A stretch of 13,475 nucleotides of DNA. Origin: Treponemataceae bacterium. Lineage in GTDB: Bacteria > Spirochaetota > Spirochaetia > Treponematales > Treponemataceae. This document shows positions 1-6,591 of this stretch, piece by piece; within the stretch, counting starts at the first letter, position 1; the number at the start of each line of letters is the position of its first letter. A program made the translations under genes and the position numbers. The stretch covers positions 1 through 13,475 of the forward strand of contig JAKSTS010000052.1 in the NCBI GenBank assembly GCA_024402455.1. Reading direction: 5' to 3'. The notes beneath the pieces are model-generated. The model worked only from the letters and a program-made list of their open reading frames with translations. It was not told the DNA's origin and searched no databases.

Positions 1-733
1 CCATTTTATTAGAAGAAAAATCATAAAAATCAAGGCTGCCAAGTTCAGACTGTTTTTTGCCTTTGCAAGAGCCGCAGACTTTTTCATAAATCGGTGGAAT
101 TGCAAGATTTATATTATTGTCCCAGCCGGTAACAACGCCCCAGCCACATTCAGAAACAAGTGAAAATTCTGCATTCAAAGCATTTGCAGCCTGAACAGCA
201 TAAGTCTTAGAAGGCGAAATCCATGTGCTTATCCATTCCTCTTCGTTTATGCTTCCGACAAGCCCTTCTCCAGACGTAATGCTGTCGCCGACAAATTCAA
301 TTTTGAGTTTTTTTTCGTCAACCGGGAAAAATTCGCCATTTTCTGCAAGAGCAAATGAATGAACAAGGCAAATCTGTTCAAAATCTTCGCTCATTGCCTG
401 CGAATCGCGCATAAGACAAAATGAATTTGCAGTTTCTCCAGAAAAAGCACGTCCAAGACAAATCCAGTGCTTTCCTTTTTCCATCATGAAACGCGAAACA
501 ATGCGCCCGTTGATCCAGACACAAAGCCAAACTTCGTGCACAGAATAATCTGTTTCAACCAATGCCCAGACTTCACTTGATTTTGCTTTTACCTCAAGCC
601 CAGAAGCACCCCAGAAAAGTGCAACAGGGCTGCCGCTTTGCAATGCATTTGGAACATTCCGCCCCAAAAGCCGGACATGCGGAATTCTTGAAATTTTATA
701 TTCTTTAAGATTTTCGTTTAATGTTAAGCTCAT
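1..733 (-). CDS. GDSL/SGNH esterase, carbohydrate esterase family 2-like (3' end outside window)
   Basis: An open frame of 244 codons runs from the ATG at 733 off the left edge, so the C-terminus is missing. Residues 1 to about 140 look like the N-terminal beta-sandwich of CE2-type acetyl esterases. Residues 145-157 carry the SGNH block I motif (EFVGDSITSGEG), with the presumed nucleophile Ser151. A CE2-like stretch follows (KTYAVQAANALNAEF, then SECGWGVVTGWDNN). The truncated end, YDFSSNKM, sits where CE2 proteins continue into the block with the catalytic Asn; the C-terminal Asp/His block is outside. Family members remove acetyl groups from plant polysaccharides or sugars. No signal peptide is visible, suggesting a cytoplasmic enzyme acting on imported oligosaccharides (inference). 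There is no Shine-Dalgarno before the ATG; a TACAAT box lies 6 nt upstream. The gene is separated from tpiA by that operon's terminator, so it is probably transcribed on its own. Confidence 0.8.
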   Translation of the reverse strand, partial: MSLTLNENLKEYKISRIPHVRLLGRNVPNALQSGSPVALFWGASGLEVKAKSSEVWALVETDYSVHEVWLCVWINGRIVSRFMMEKGKHWICLGRAFSGETANSFCLMRDSQAMSEDFEQICLVHSFALAENGEFFPVDEKKLKIEFVGDSITSGEGLVGSINEEEWISTWISPSKTYAVQAANALNAEFSLVSECGWGVVTGWDNNINLAIPPIYEKVCGSCKGKKQSELGSLDFYDFSSNKM

Positions 734-739
734 AAACAA

Positions 740-768
740 ATTGTACAGTTAAAAATTATTTCTGAACA
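740..768 (-). promoter_or_regulatory. Candidate promoter of the esterase gene, possibly leaderless
   Basis: On the minus strand TACAAT (740-745) matches the -10 consensus at 5 of 6 positions. A poor -35 match, TGTTCA (763-768), lies 17 nt upstream. Only 6 nt separate the -10 box from the ATG at 733, which would place the transcript start at or next to the start codon. This is a motif reading only; AT-rich DNA gives many chance matches. Confidence 0.35.
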
Positions 769-902
769 GTGACCAGAAATAAAAAGTTTTTAAGAGCAAT
801 TCGTGCATTAACACTTGAGAAGCGTTGAAAGCTTATTTAGAGGAAAGTAAAAACAAAAAATGAAAATTACATGTTCAATTTACATTTCACTCTGTTTAAA
901 AT

Positions 903-932
903 AAAAAAACCCGAAGCCAATGCCCCGGGTTT
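903..932 (-). terminator. Intrinsic terminator after tpiA
   Basis: Twenty nucleotides past the tpiA stop, minus-strand RNA can form an 11-bp stem (arms 922-932 and 907-917, including two G-U pairs) with a 4-nt ATTG loop, followed by a U-rich run (903-909 reads A on the plus strand). This is a textbook rho-independent terminator and should end the pgk-tpiA transcript. Confidence 0.88.
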
Positions 933-951
933 ACGCTTAAAAAGCTTTTAA

Positions 952-1701
952 TTACAGTTCACAGATTGGAACGAATGTTTCAGCTTTAAGAGCTGCACCA
1001 CCGATAAGACCACCGTCGATATCTGGCTGTGCAAGAAGTTCAGCTGCGTTAGAAGCTTTCATTGAACCACCATACTGGATGATTACTTCATCAGCTACTT
1101 TCTGGTTATAAAGCTTTGCAATGTAACCGCGGATGAACTTGTGGATTGCTTCTGCATCAGCTGGAGTAGCTGTTTTGCCTGTACCAATTGCCCAAACTGG
1201 TTCGTAAGCAATTGTTACATTCTTCATCTGTTCTGCTGTTACACCAGCAAGACCTGCTGAAAGCTGGAATGCACAAACATTTTCAGCTTCACCAGCTTCA
1301 CGTTCTGCAAGAAGTTCACCAATGCAGAGGTCAACTTCCATGCCCTGTGCCAAAGCACGGCGAACTTTTTTGTTAATAAGTTCATCAGATTCACCAATTT
1401 CGTGGCGGCGTTCTGAGTGACCAAGAATAACACATGTACAACCGATGTCCTTGAGCATTTCGCAAGAAACTTCGCCAGTATGAGCACCGTTGCCAGTTGC
1501 AGCACAGTCCTGTGCAGCAAGAATAATATTTGAACCTTTTACAACCTGAGCAACTGCATCAAGATAAACAAAAGGAACACCAATCATGAACTTGTTTTTT
1601 TTGCCTTTGAGCTGAGCAACCAAATCTTTTGCCAAAGCAACAGCTTCAGCTTTGCTTGTGTTCATTTTCCAGTTGCCAGCAATGTAATGTGTACGTGCCA
1701 T
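952..1701 (-). CDS. tpiA: Triosephosphate isomerase
   Basis: A 249-aa cytoplasmic enzyme that interconverts glyceraldehyde-3-phosphate and dihydroxyacetone phosphate. All TIM landmarks are present: the N-terminal AGNWKMN with Asn10 and Lys12, the catalytic His95 in GHSERR, the catalytic Glu167 in AYEPVWAIGTG, the flexible loop 6 (IGTGKTATP), and the phosphate-binding IQYGGS and GGLIGGAAL segments near the C-terminus. Length is normal for the family. I chose the ATG at 1701 because GGAG sits 6 nt upstream of it and the protein then begins MARTHYIAGNWKMN as homologues do. An in-frame ATG at 1713 adds four residues, but its nearest AGAGG lies inside a predicted hairpin. The gene is 65 nt downstream of pgk and ends at a strong terminator, so the two form an operon, as in other treponemes. 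Confidence 0.97.
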   Translation of the reverse strand: MARTHYIAGNWKMNTSKAEAVALAKDLVAQLKGKKNKFMIGVPFVYLDAVAQVVKGSNIILAAQDCAATGNGAHTGEVSCEMLKDIGCTCVILGHSERRHEIGESDELINKKVRRALAQGMEVDLCIGELLAEREAGEAENVCAFQLSAGLAGVTAEQMKNVTIAYEPVWAIGTGKTATPADAEAIHKFIRGYIAKLYNQKVADEVIIQYGGSMKASNAAELLAQPDIDGGLIGGAALKAETFVPICEL

Positions 1702-1721
1702 TTTATTCTCCATATATTTCA

Positions 1722-1749
1722 GACACCTCTAAAAAATTTAAGAGGCGCC
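1722..1749 (-). promoter_or_regulatory. Intercistronic hairpin between pgk and tpiA
   Basis: Minus-strand arms at 1741-1749 and 1722-1730 pair over 9 bp (GGCGCCTCT with AGAGGTGTC, two G-U pairs), closing an A/U-rich 10-nt loop that can pair further. No U-tract follows, so it is unlikely to terminate. It buries an AGAGGUG that could otherwise serve the upstream tpiA ATG at 1713. Such hairpins can stabilise mRNA or mark processing sites in glycolytic operons; its role here is inference. Confidence 0.5.
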
Positions 1750-1766
1750 GTTAAATGAAATTGTAA

Positions 1767-3032
1767 TTATTTTGTTTCAAGACAAGCAATTCCAGGAAGT
1801 GTTTTGCCTTCGAGAAATTCAAGTGAAGCACCGCCACCAGTTGAAACGTGGCTCATTTTTGAAGCAAGGTTGAACTTGTTTACAGCTGCAACTGAGTCGC
1901 CGCCGCCAACAACAGACATAGCGCCTTTTCCTGTTGCTTCTGCAACAAGCTGAGCTACTTCGCCAGTGCCTTTTGCAAAGTTTTCAAATTCAAAAACGCC
2001 AACCGGACCGTTCCAAACGATTGATTTAGCAGCAAGAATTTCTTTCTTGTAGATTTCAAGAGTTTTTGGACCAACATCCATACCCATAAGATTGTCTGGA
2101 AGATCAATTGCATCAACTTTTACAGGGTTCTTGTCAGCAAATTCTTCTGCACCAACATGGTCAACAGGAAGAACGATGCGAACTTTCTTTTCTGCAGCTT
2201 TTGCAAGAAGGTCTTTTGCTGTCTGAATGAAATCATCTTCAACCAGAGATTTTCCGATTGTGTGTCCCTGTGCCTTGAGGAATGTATAAGCCATGCCGCC
2301 GCCAATGATAAGAGCAGAAGCATTCTTAAGAAGGCTTTCGAGAACTGCAATTTTTGAAGAAACTTTTGCACCACCGATGATTGCAACCATTGGTTTTGCA
2401 GGGCTTGTTACCATTGGTTCAATATATTTAACTTCTTTTTCCATCAAGAAACCGCCAACGTTTGTTTTTACAAACTTAGCAATAGAAGCTGTTGAAGCAT
2501 GGTCACGGTGTGCTGTACCGAAAGCATCGTTTACGAAAATGTCGCCGTATGTAGCAAGTTCTTTTGCCATTGAATCACGTTCAGAAGCTTCTTTTGAAGT
2601 TTCTTCTTTGTGGAAACGTGTATTTTCGAGCATTGCAACTCCGCCGTTTGGAAGAGCATCAATTGCTGCTTTCTGTCCGAGTGCATCTGGAAGGAATTTT
2701 ACTTCTTTTCCAAGTTTTTCTGCAAAATATTTTACAACTGGTTCAAGACGGTTTTTGCCGTTGATGAATTTTTCAGCATCAGCATCTGTCCAAGTTTTTC
2801 CAGCTTTTTCTGCTTTTTCCTGAGCTTTCTTAACGTCTTTTTTTGGGTCTCCCAAGTGACTCATCAAAACCAAAGAACGTGGGTTCTGTTCAAGAATGTA
2901 TTTAATAGTTGGCAATGCAGCCATGATGCGGGTGTCGTCCTGTACAACACCATCTTTCATAGGAACGTTAAAATCAACGCGCATTACAATGCGTTTGCCA
3001 GTAAGATCGATATCTTTTACGGTCTTAATCAT
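1767..3032 (-). CDS. pgk: Phosphoglycerate kinase
   Basis: A 421-aa cytoplasmic glycolytic enzyme that transfers the 1-phosphate of 1,3-bisphosphoglycerate to ADP. The N-terminal substrate domain shows RVDFNVP (18-24), DDTRI (32-36), LENTRF (135-140) and a conserved [10 protein letters not shown] (171-180). The C-terminal nucleotide domain shows GGAKVSSKI (220-228), GGGMAYTF (244-251), WNGPVGVFE (340-348) and GGGDSVAAV (376-384). The start is clear: GGAGG lies 7 nt before the ATG. Two oddities are visible. The usual HLGRP is HLGDP here (59-63), and a lysine/alanine-rich stretch of about 30 residues (64-95) sits where many bacterial enzymes have a short loop. The rest is intact, so the protein is probably active. 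It is the first gene of the pgk-tpiA operon. Confidence 0.97.
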   Translation of the reverse strand: MIKTVKDIDLTGKRIVMRVDFNVPMKDGVVQDDTRIMAALPTIKYILEQNPRSLVLMSHLGDPKKDVKKAQEKAEKAGKTWTDADAEKFINGKNRLEPVVKYFAEKLGKEVKFLPDALGQKAAIDALPNGGVAMLENTRFHKEETSKEASERDSMAKELATYGDIFVNDAFGTAHRDHASTASIAKFVKTNVGGFLMEKEVKYIEPMVTSPAKPMVAIIGGAKVSSKIAVLESLLKNASALIIGGGMAYTFLKAQGHTIGKSLVEDDFIQTAKDLLAKAAEKKVRIVLPVDHVGAEEFADKNPVKVDAIDLPDNLMGMDVGPKTLEIYKKEILAAKSIVWNGPVGVFEFENFAKGTGEVAQLVAEATGKGAMSVVGGGDSVAAVNKFNLASKMSHVSTGGGASLEFLEGKTLPGIACLETK

Positions 3033-3056
3033 GTGGAAACCTCCAATATATAAGCC

Positions 3057-3090
3057 AGCGCAAAACGCGCCGAACTATGTTCTTATTATA
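3057..3090 (-). promoter_or_regulatory. Candidate pgk promoter (-10) and leader hairpin
   Basis: A perfect TATAAT is present on the minus strand at 3085-3090 in A/T-rich DNA, about 52 nt before the pgk ATG. No good -35 hexamer lies 16-18 nt upstream (a TTGATA is only 10 nt away, too close). The expected leader has a small GC-rich hairpin (GCGC at 3067-3070 pairing with GCGC at 3058-3061, 5-nt loop) followed by the GGAGG ribosome site at 3040-3044. Confidence 0.45.
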
Positions 3091-3186
3091 GAGAAAAATA
3101 TATCAATTATGGGAATAAAAGTAAAGTAACGGTTTAGCGTTTGAGTTTATTCACATGTACTGGATTTCAGCTGACAGTTTAAGCGG

Positions 3187-3262
3187 AAGAAAAACACCTG
3201 CCGCATGCAGCGAATAAAACCGGTACGACATCACTTTTACATTGGCAGCCATCTGCATGCAA
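3187..3262 (-). terminator. Inverted repeat after the MFS gene, possible terminator
   Basis: Minus-strand GCATGCAG (3253-3260) and CTGCATGC (3203-3210) are perfect inverted copies; two flanking G-U pairs extend the stem to 10 bp. The loop is about 42 nt. The right arm is followed within a few bases by GTGTTTTTC. The long loop makes it a weaker terminator candidate than those at 903 and 9660; the repeat itself is exact. Confidence 0.35.
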
Positions 3263-3266
3263 GAAT

Positions 3267-4442
3267 CTAGTTTGATTCAGTTTTATCCTGCTTTTTCCAT
3301 AAAGTCCGCCAGTAAATAAACAGTGGCACAAACATAGCTGCTTGAATGATGAAAAGACTGTGTCTGACAGAAAGCCTGTCTGCAATATAACCTACCAGAA
3401 CAGAAAAAACTGCAACAACAATTGAACCGATGAACGAAGTTATTGAACCCATCGTAGATCTTTCTTCATCAGAAAATTCTGCCTGCATAAGTGAACTGTT
3501 TGCAACAGTTGAAACACCAAAAAATGTTGACGACGAAATAAACAGAAACGGAGAAACAACTGTATTTATGATTAATGCCAGAAGGCTTGATAGACGTCCG
3601 TATAAATTAGAAGCAATTAAACAGGCACGCTTTGAAAATTTCTTGAAGATTTTATCTGAAAAATAAAAACTCAAAGCACCAAGCACATTTGAAAGGCCTC
3701 GTAAAATTCCAATAAACCAGAGCGGACACAAACTGTTAAAATATGCAGCCTGAAGCTGATAAGAAGATGACGAAAGACCTTCCTGCAAAGATTTTGCAAA
3801 TATTAAACCGATTAATTTTGGATTTCTGGCAATTTTCTGAAAGGCCTTTGCTGCGTGCTTAAAAGGATTTTTTACCTGTGCTTTGTAGCCGGTATCTACA
3901 AACGTAAGTGCAATAATTACGCTTATACTCTGAGGGAATACCGAAAGAATCAGCACAAGACGCATTGAATATTTTGCAAGAATTGTTGATAAAACAGCTG
4001 TAAACACTAGAGCTGCCTGCATTGTGTAATTTGTTTTTCCAAGATAGACATGAAATTCTTCCTGCAAGTTTTTTTCTTTTAGGGAATCGTACAAAAGTGC
4101 TTCGTTATTGCCGGAAAAAAACGCAGTCGCTGTTCCAAGAAAAAACGCACCAGTTAAAAAGCTCCAGTAAACAGGAAAAATTGCCCATAAACTTATGCCG
4201 ATGAGATTGCAGATTGCACCCATAACGGCAGCCGATTTTTTGCCGGCTAAATCGCCCAAGATACCGGTCGGAAATTCCATGATAATTACAGCAAGCGACA
4301 TTACAGAAAGAACAGACATCGCCGTTGTGTAATTTCCTAAAAAAGCATTAAAAACAATAACGATGACAGGAGAATAAAACTTAACTTCTGTAAAAAAATT
4401 AAACAATGCCAGTTTTTTGATATTTAAAGAAACATCTTTCAT
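3267..4442 (-). CDS. Major facilitator superfamily transporter
   Basis: A 391-aa integral inner-membrane protein made almost wholly of hydrophobic helices, with the length and two-half layout expected for a 12-helix MFS carrier. An MFS motif A-like loop follows the second helix (FPTGILGDLAGKKSAAVMGA, near residues 57-76), and acidic residues lie in the helix 4/5 region (FFSGNNEALLYDSLKE). The central loop (around 193-203) is basic. The substrate cannot be read from the sequence; efflux of a drug or metabolite is the usual guess for this group. The ATG at 4442 has only a weak AGAG about 6 nt upstream. It is preceded by an intergenic region holding a TTGACT (4533-4538) that could be a -35 box. 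The gene stands alone between the pgk operon and the mobile-element patch. Confidence 0.85.
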   Translation of the reverse strand: MKDVSLNIKKLALFNFFTEVKFYSPVIVIVFNAFLGNYTTAMSVLSVMSLAVIIMEFPTGILGDLAGKKSAAVMGAICNLIGISLWAIFPVYWSFLTGAFFLGTATAFFSGNNEALLYDSLKEKNLQEEFHVYLGKTNYTMQAALVFTAVLSTILAKYSMRLVLILSVFPQSISVIIALTFVDTGYKAQVKNPFKHAAKAFQKIARNPKLIGLIFAKSLQEGLSSSSYQLQAAYFNSLCPLWFIGILRGLSNVLGALSFYFSDKIFKKFSKRACLIASNLYGRLSSLLALIINTVVSPFLFISSSTFFGVSTVANSSLMQAEFSDEERSTMGSITSFIGSIVVAVFSVLVGYIADRLSVRHSLFIIQAAMFVPLFIYWRTLWKKQDKTESN

Positions 4443-4543
4443 AAAATTCTCTTTTCTGCAGCTTTTCTACGAGTTTTACTGCGAAAGCACAAAATATTGC
4501 AGGAATTCAGTTTAATTTGGTTTTAATTGGTTAGTCAACTATT

Positions 4544-4700
4544 TTAACAGATTTTTGCCAGAATAGAATTAAGCTGTTCGTCGGCAGCAACAATAGCAGG
4601 CTTTTTTGCCTTTGGCTTTTTCTTTAATGATTCTTTCCATTCTGCAAGAAGTTTTTTGTTGCGTTCTCCTATGATTCTGTCTAAAAGCTGTTTGCCGTTT
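4544..4700 (-). pseudogene. 3' fragment of an unrecognised gene (copy A of a duplicated tail)
   Basis: A minus-strand frame of about 51 codons ends at TAA (4544-4546). It reads as a charged, lysine-rich C-terminus: NGKQLLDRIIGERNKKLLAE, then WKESLKKKPKAKKPAIVAAD, then EQLNSILAKIC. It has no start codon of its own, and an in-frame stop is met a few codons upstream, where the DNA turns into IS110 transposase sequence read on the other strand (junction near 4700). I therefore read it as the surviving end of a gene truncated at that junction. I do not recognise the family. Its last 14 codons recur, nearly identical, just upstream of fic at 6328-6371. Confidence 0.5.
4549..4592. repeat. 44-bp dispersed direct repeat, copy A
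   Basis: Matches 6328-6371 at 41 of 44 positions; the last 26 bases are identical. All three differences are transitions. Read on the minus strand, both copies encode the same frame (VAADEQLN then S/F, I, L, A/T, KI), so this is shared coding sequence, not a simple intergenic repeat. Confidence 0.85.
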
Positions 4701-4701
4701 A

Positions 4702-4977
4702 GGACATATTACAAAATGCGGAAATTCTGGATTACGTTCTTTATTGATTCTTGCCGCATGGTCACATGTAAGATCAAATGGCGGAGGAGCAATTAAGGAC
4801 AAGTTTATTTATATGACTACGGTACAAAGCAAATCAAAAAAGATTGCTATTGTAGCTGCAGCAAGAAAACTGGCAGAGTTGATGTACACTCTGCTGAAAA
4901 ATAGTACATCGTATGAAAAAAGGACTTCTCCAGAAGTTAGTAAACTTGCAGAAAAAGCCCTTTCACTGGCATCGTAA
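4702..4977 (+). pseudogene. IS110-family transposase remnant (C-terminal part only)
   Basis: A plus-strand frame of about 91 codons ends at TAA (4975-4977). It reads as the C-terminus of an IS110-type transposase: GHITKCGNSGLRSLLILAAW, SHVRSNGG, then KSKKIAIVAAARKLAELMYT followed by LLKNSTSYEKR. This matches the family's Transposase_20 region and the KKxAIVAxARKLAELxYTLLKN tail. The N-terminal DEDD catalytic domain and the 5' non-coding end that encodes the bridge RNA are absent, so the element is dead. The left limit is about 4700, where coding sequence of an unrelated minus-strand gene begins. A minus-strand open frame over 4569-4802 is the antisense shadow of this remnant. Family assignment is from motif memory, not a search. 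Confidence 0.8.
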
Positions 4978-5051
4978 ATTAATGGTGTCAGGAGCTCCCA
5001 TGGCATTGACAAATATCATAGGAGTTCGGAGTGACAATCTGCTTGTTCGTG

Positions 5052-5087
5052 ATGACAACTTTCGTCATGCTGAACTTGTTTCAGCAT
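5052..5087. repeat. REP-like palindromic repeat unit
   Basis: ATGCTGAA (5067-5074) and TTCAGCAT (5080-5087) form a perfect 8-bp stem with a CTTGT loop, in the context GTCATGCTGAACTTGTTTCA. An adjacent weaker inverted pair, ATGAC (5052-5056) and GTCAT (5064-5068), overlaps it. Sequences of the form CTGAACTTGTTTCAG are common dispersed palindromes in several host-associated bacterial genomes. Only one copy is visible in this window, so its repetitive nature rests on general knowledge. It lies 90 bp past the transposase remnant, and IS110 relatives are known to target REP sequences. Confidence 0.5.
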
Positions 5088-5178
5088 CTCTTCCCCACAG
5101 TTTGAAATCAACTGTCCTGTAATGGCTGCCTGAAGAATGGCTTTTATTAAACTTGCATCTTTTTTTTATTTGTGCCAA

Positions 5179-6291
5179 TTAGTTTTCCTCCGAATGTTCT
5201 GGATGAGCAAGAAAATCATCCTTAATAATCCAGATTCCACTATTTGTTTTGCCAGAAGATGTTAATATCCCTTTTGTTTTTAAGTCGGCAATATCGCGCT
5301 TTATTGTCTTTTCTGAAACATTTAATTTTTCTGCTAATTCTTTGCTTGTAATTGAATTGTTCTTTTTTATCTGTTCAAGGATACTGTTTTGTCTTTCACT
5401 TATACTTGAGTTTGGGACATTTGGGACATTTGGGACATTCTGAATCTTTTCATAATCAATATGTGTGAATCTGTTTTTTAGTTCATTCTTTTCGCCTAGA
5501 ATAAGATTTCTAAAGAATCTTTCCAGATATTCAGGATTTTCAGAAATTCCTTTTTGAAGATTATTATAATTTGCCCTGACAAGTGCATTTCTAAAATACC
5601 AGCTGTTCTGTTCAAAAATTGTGTTATCTGCAGTAAAACCAAGAGAGCGCAAATATTTAATAGTAAAAACTGCAGCTGTTCTTGTGTTGCCTTCTCCAAA
5701 AGCATGAATCTGCCATAATCTTGAAACAAAAAAAGTAATGTGTTTTACAATTTCGTCTTTTGAAAGATTTTTGTAATTAAACTGTCTTTCCATTTCAAAG
5801 TCATAATCCAAAGCTGCCTTTAACTCAAAAGAAGCTCCATACATTACAGAATCACCATTCAAAACCCATTCTTTTTTTGAAATATCGTAATCACGAATTT
5901 TACCGGCAAACTTAAAAATGCCTTCAAAAAGTCTTTTATGAATTGCAATTAAATGACTTGGACTGAAATTAAAAGAAGGTTCACTTAAAATCTGTGCAAT
6001 GCGGTAAGAAACTTTATCAGCTTCTTCTGTGCGCGCTTCTGTTTCGCTGCGGTCTGAACGATTGATGTAATAGGATTCAATGAGTTTTCCAACTTCTTCA
6101 AAAGTAACTTCGCCTTCAATATTTTTTCTGGCCGTTTCATACAAATATGAAGAAGGAGTAAGTCCATCTACCTGCTGCAAACCAATAGCAGCCTGCCAGC
6201 TGGAAGCCTTTTCAGATTTACTTGAATCGATATGCCGGATATATTCTTCAAAATCCATTTCGTATGCGGATTTTTTTGCTTCATCATTCAT
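5179..6291 (-). CDS. Fic-domain protein with C-terminal winged-helix domain
   Basis: A 370-aa protein. Residues 50-75 hold a helix with NIEGEVT that resembles the inhibitory (antitoxin-type) segment of many Fic proteins, although the consensus S/TxxxEG spacing is not met. The Fic core follows: FEGIFKFAGKIRDYDISKKE near 121-140 and the active-site motif HAFGEGNTRTAA at 196-207, with the catalytic His196. The canonical second Arg of HxFxxGNGRxxR is absent and the GNG glycine is Thr. FRNALVRANYNNL follows. Residues 285-294 are NVPNVPNVPN. Residues 296-356 form a DeoR-type winged helix (LAEKLNVSEKTIKRDIADLK). Fic enzymes usually transfer AMP to proteins; the target here is unknown, and the HTH suggests autoregulation or DNA-linked control. 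Start: the ATG at 6291 has AGGAG 7 nt upstream; a TTG at 6312 adds seven residues and would overlap that ribosome site. It follows a truncated gene tail ending at 6314. Confidence 0.88.
   Translation of the reverse strand: MNDEAKKSAYEMDFEEYIRHIDSSKSEKASSWQAAIGLQQVDGLTPSSYLYETARKNIEGEVTFEEVGKLIESYYINRSDRSETEARTEEADKVSYRIAQILSEPSFNFSPSHLIAIHKRLFEGIFKFAGKIRDYDISKKEWVLNGDSVMYGASFELKAALDYDFEMERQFNYKNLSKDEIVKHITFFVSRLWQIHAFGEGNTRTAAVFTIKYLRSLGFTADNTIFEQNSWYFRNALVRANYNNLQKGISENPEYLERFFRNLILGEKNELKNRFTHIDYEKIQNVPNVPNVPNSSISERQNSILEQIKKNNSITSKELAEKLNVSEKTIKRDIADLKTKGILTSSGKTNSGIWIIKDDFLAHPEHSEEN
5411..5437. repeat. Three tandem 9-bp repeats inside fic
   Basis: TTTGGGACA occurs three times head to tail (5411, 5420, 5429), with a partial fourth TT following. 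In the fic frame it encodes (NVP)3 in the linker between the Fic core and the winged helix. The unit is a multiple of three, so a change in copy number would change linker length without breaking the frame. Confidence 0.95.
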
Positions 6292-6313
6292 TACTTTTCT
6301 CCTACAGTTCAAT

Positions 6314-6388
6314 TCAAAGGATTTCAGAGATTTTTGTCAGGATAAAATTAAGCTGTTCGTCGGCAGCAACAGTTTTACAAAATGCCAT
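6314..6388 (-). pseudogene. 3' fragment of the same unrecognised gene (copy B), directly upstream of fic
   Basis: A 24-codon minus-strand frame (MAFCKT, then VAADEQLNFILTKISEIL) ends at TGA (6314-6316), 22 nt before the fic ATG. Apart from the first six residues it is the paralogue of the tail at 4544-4592. There is no Shine-Dalgarno before its ATG, so it is best read as a leftover C-terminus and not a mini-gene. The tight spacing to fic suggests that the intact gene and fic were once adjacent, perhaps co-translated (inference). Confidence 0.5.
6328..6371. repeat. 44-bp dispersed direct repeat, copy B
   Basis: Second copy of the repeat at 4549-4592, in the same orientation, 41 of 44 identical. 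Similarity stops abruptly just past the shared GCAGCAACA at 6371, marking a recombination or deletion junction. Confidence 0.85.
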
Positions 6389-6404
6389 ATAAAAAAGAGC
6401 AAGC

Positions 6405-6429
6405 ATTACGGATTTCAACCGTAATTTTT
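6405..6429 (+). terminator. Perfect hairpin between uxaC and fic, possible terminator
   Basis: ATTACGG (6405-6411) and CCGTAAT (6419-6425) pair over 7 bp with a 7-nt loop. The right arm runs into TTTT on the plus strand. On the minus strand the same hairpin follows the uxaC stop by about 170 nt, and a T-run comes only 8 nt after the stem. Polarity is therefore uncertain: it has no plus-strand gene to serve, but could still end uxaC transcripts. Nothing else codes between 6389 and 6591. Confidence 0.35.
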
Positions 6430-6591
6430 CCAATGGAATGTTTTCACTCTTAAACTAATCACTTGCCCTTGTCTATTTTCCCATATATTTTTTGCTCTTG
6501 CAACCATTGCTTTTTTTCATTTTTTTGCTGTTTTGCGTGTTGGCGAACAGAATGCATGTTTTTTAATAATGTTGAATCAATTTTCTATATC

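Noticed and set aside
2293..3129. Several plus-strand open frames over pgk (up to 176 codons)
   Set aside because: They are antisense to a fully conserved enzyme, show no known motifs and have no ribosome sites; they reflect codon bias.
4569..4802. Minus-strand 77-codon open frame (MSLIAPPPFDLTCDHAARI...)
   Set aside because: Its N-terminal two thirds is antisense to the IS110 transposase remnant (CDHAARI mirrors AAWSHV), and its end is the out-of-frame reading of the lysine-rich tail at 4544-4700.
6292..6312. TTG start of fic seven codons upstream
   Set aside because: It would place the strong AGGAG inside the coding region; the ATG at 6291 is correctly spaced from that site.
4709..6385. 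Shared 11-mer TTACAAAATGC at 4709-4719 and 6375-6385
   Set aside because: One copy is inside IS110 coding sequence and the flanks do not align; a chance match is likely in AT-rich DNA.
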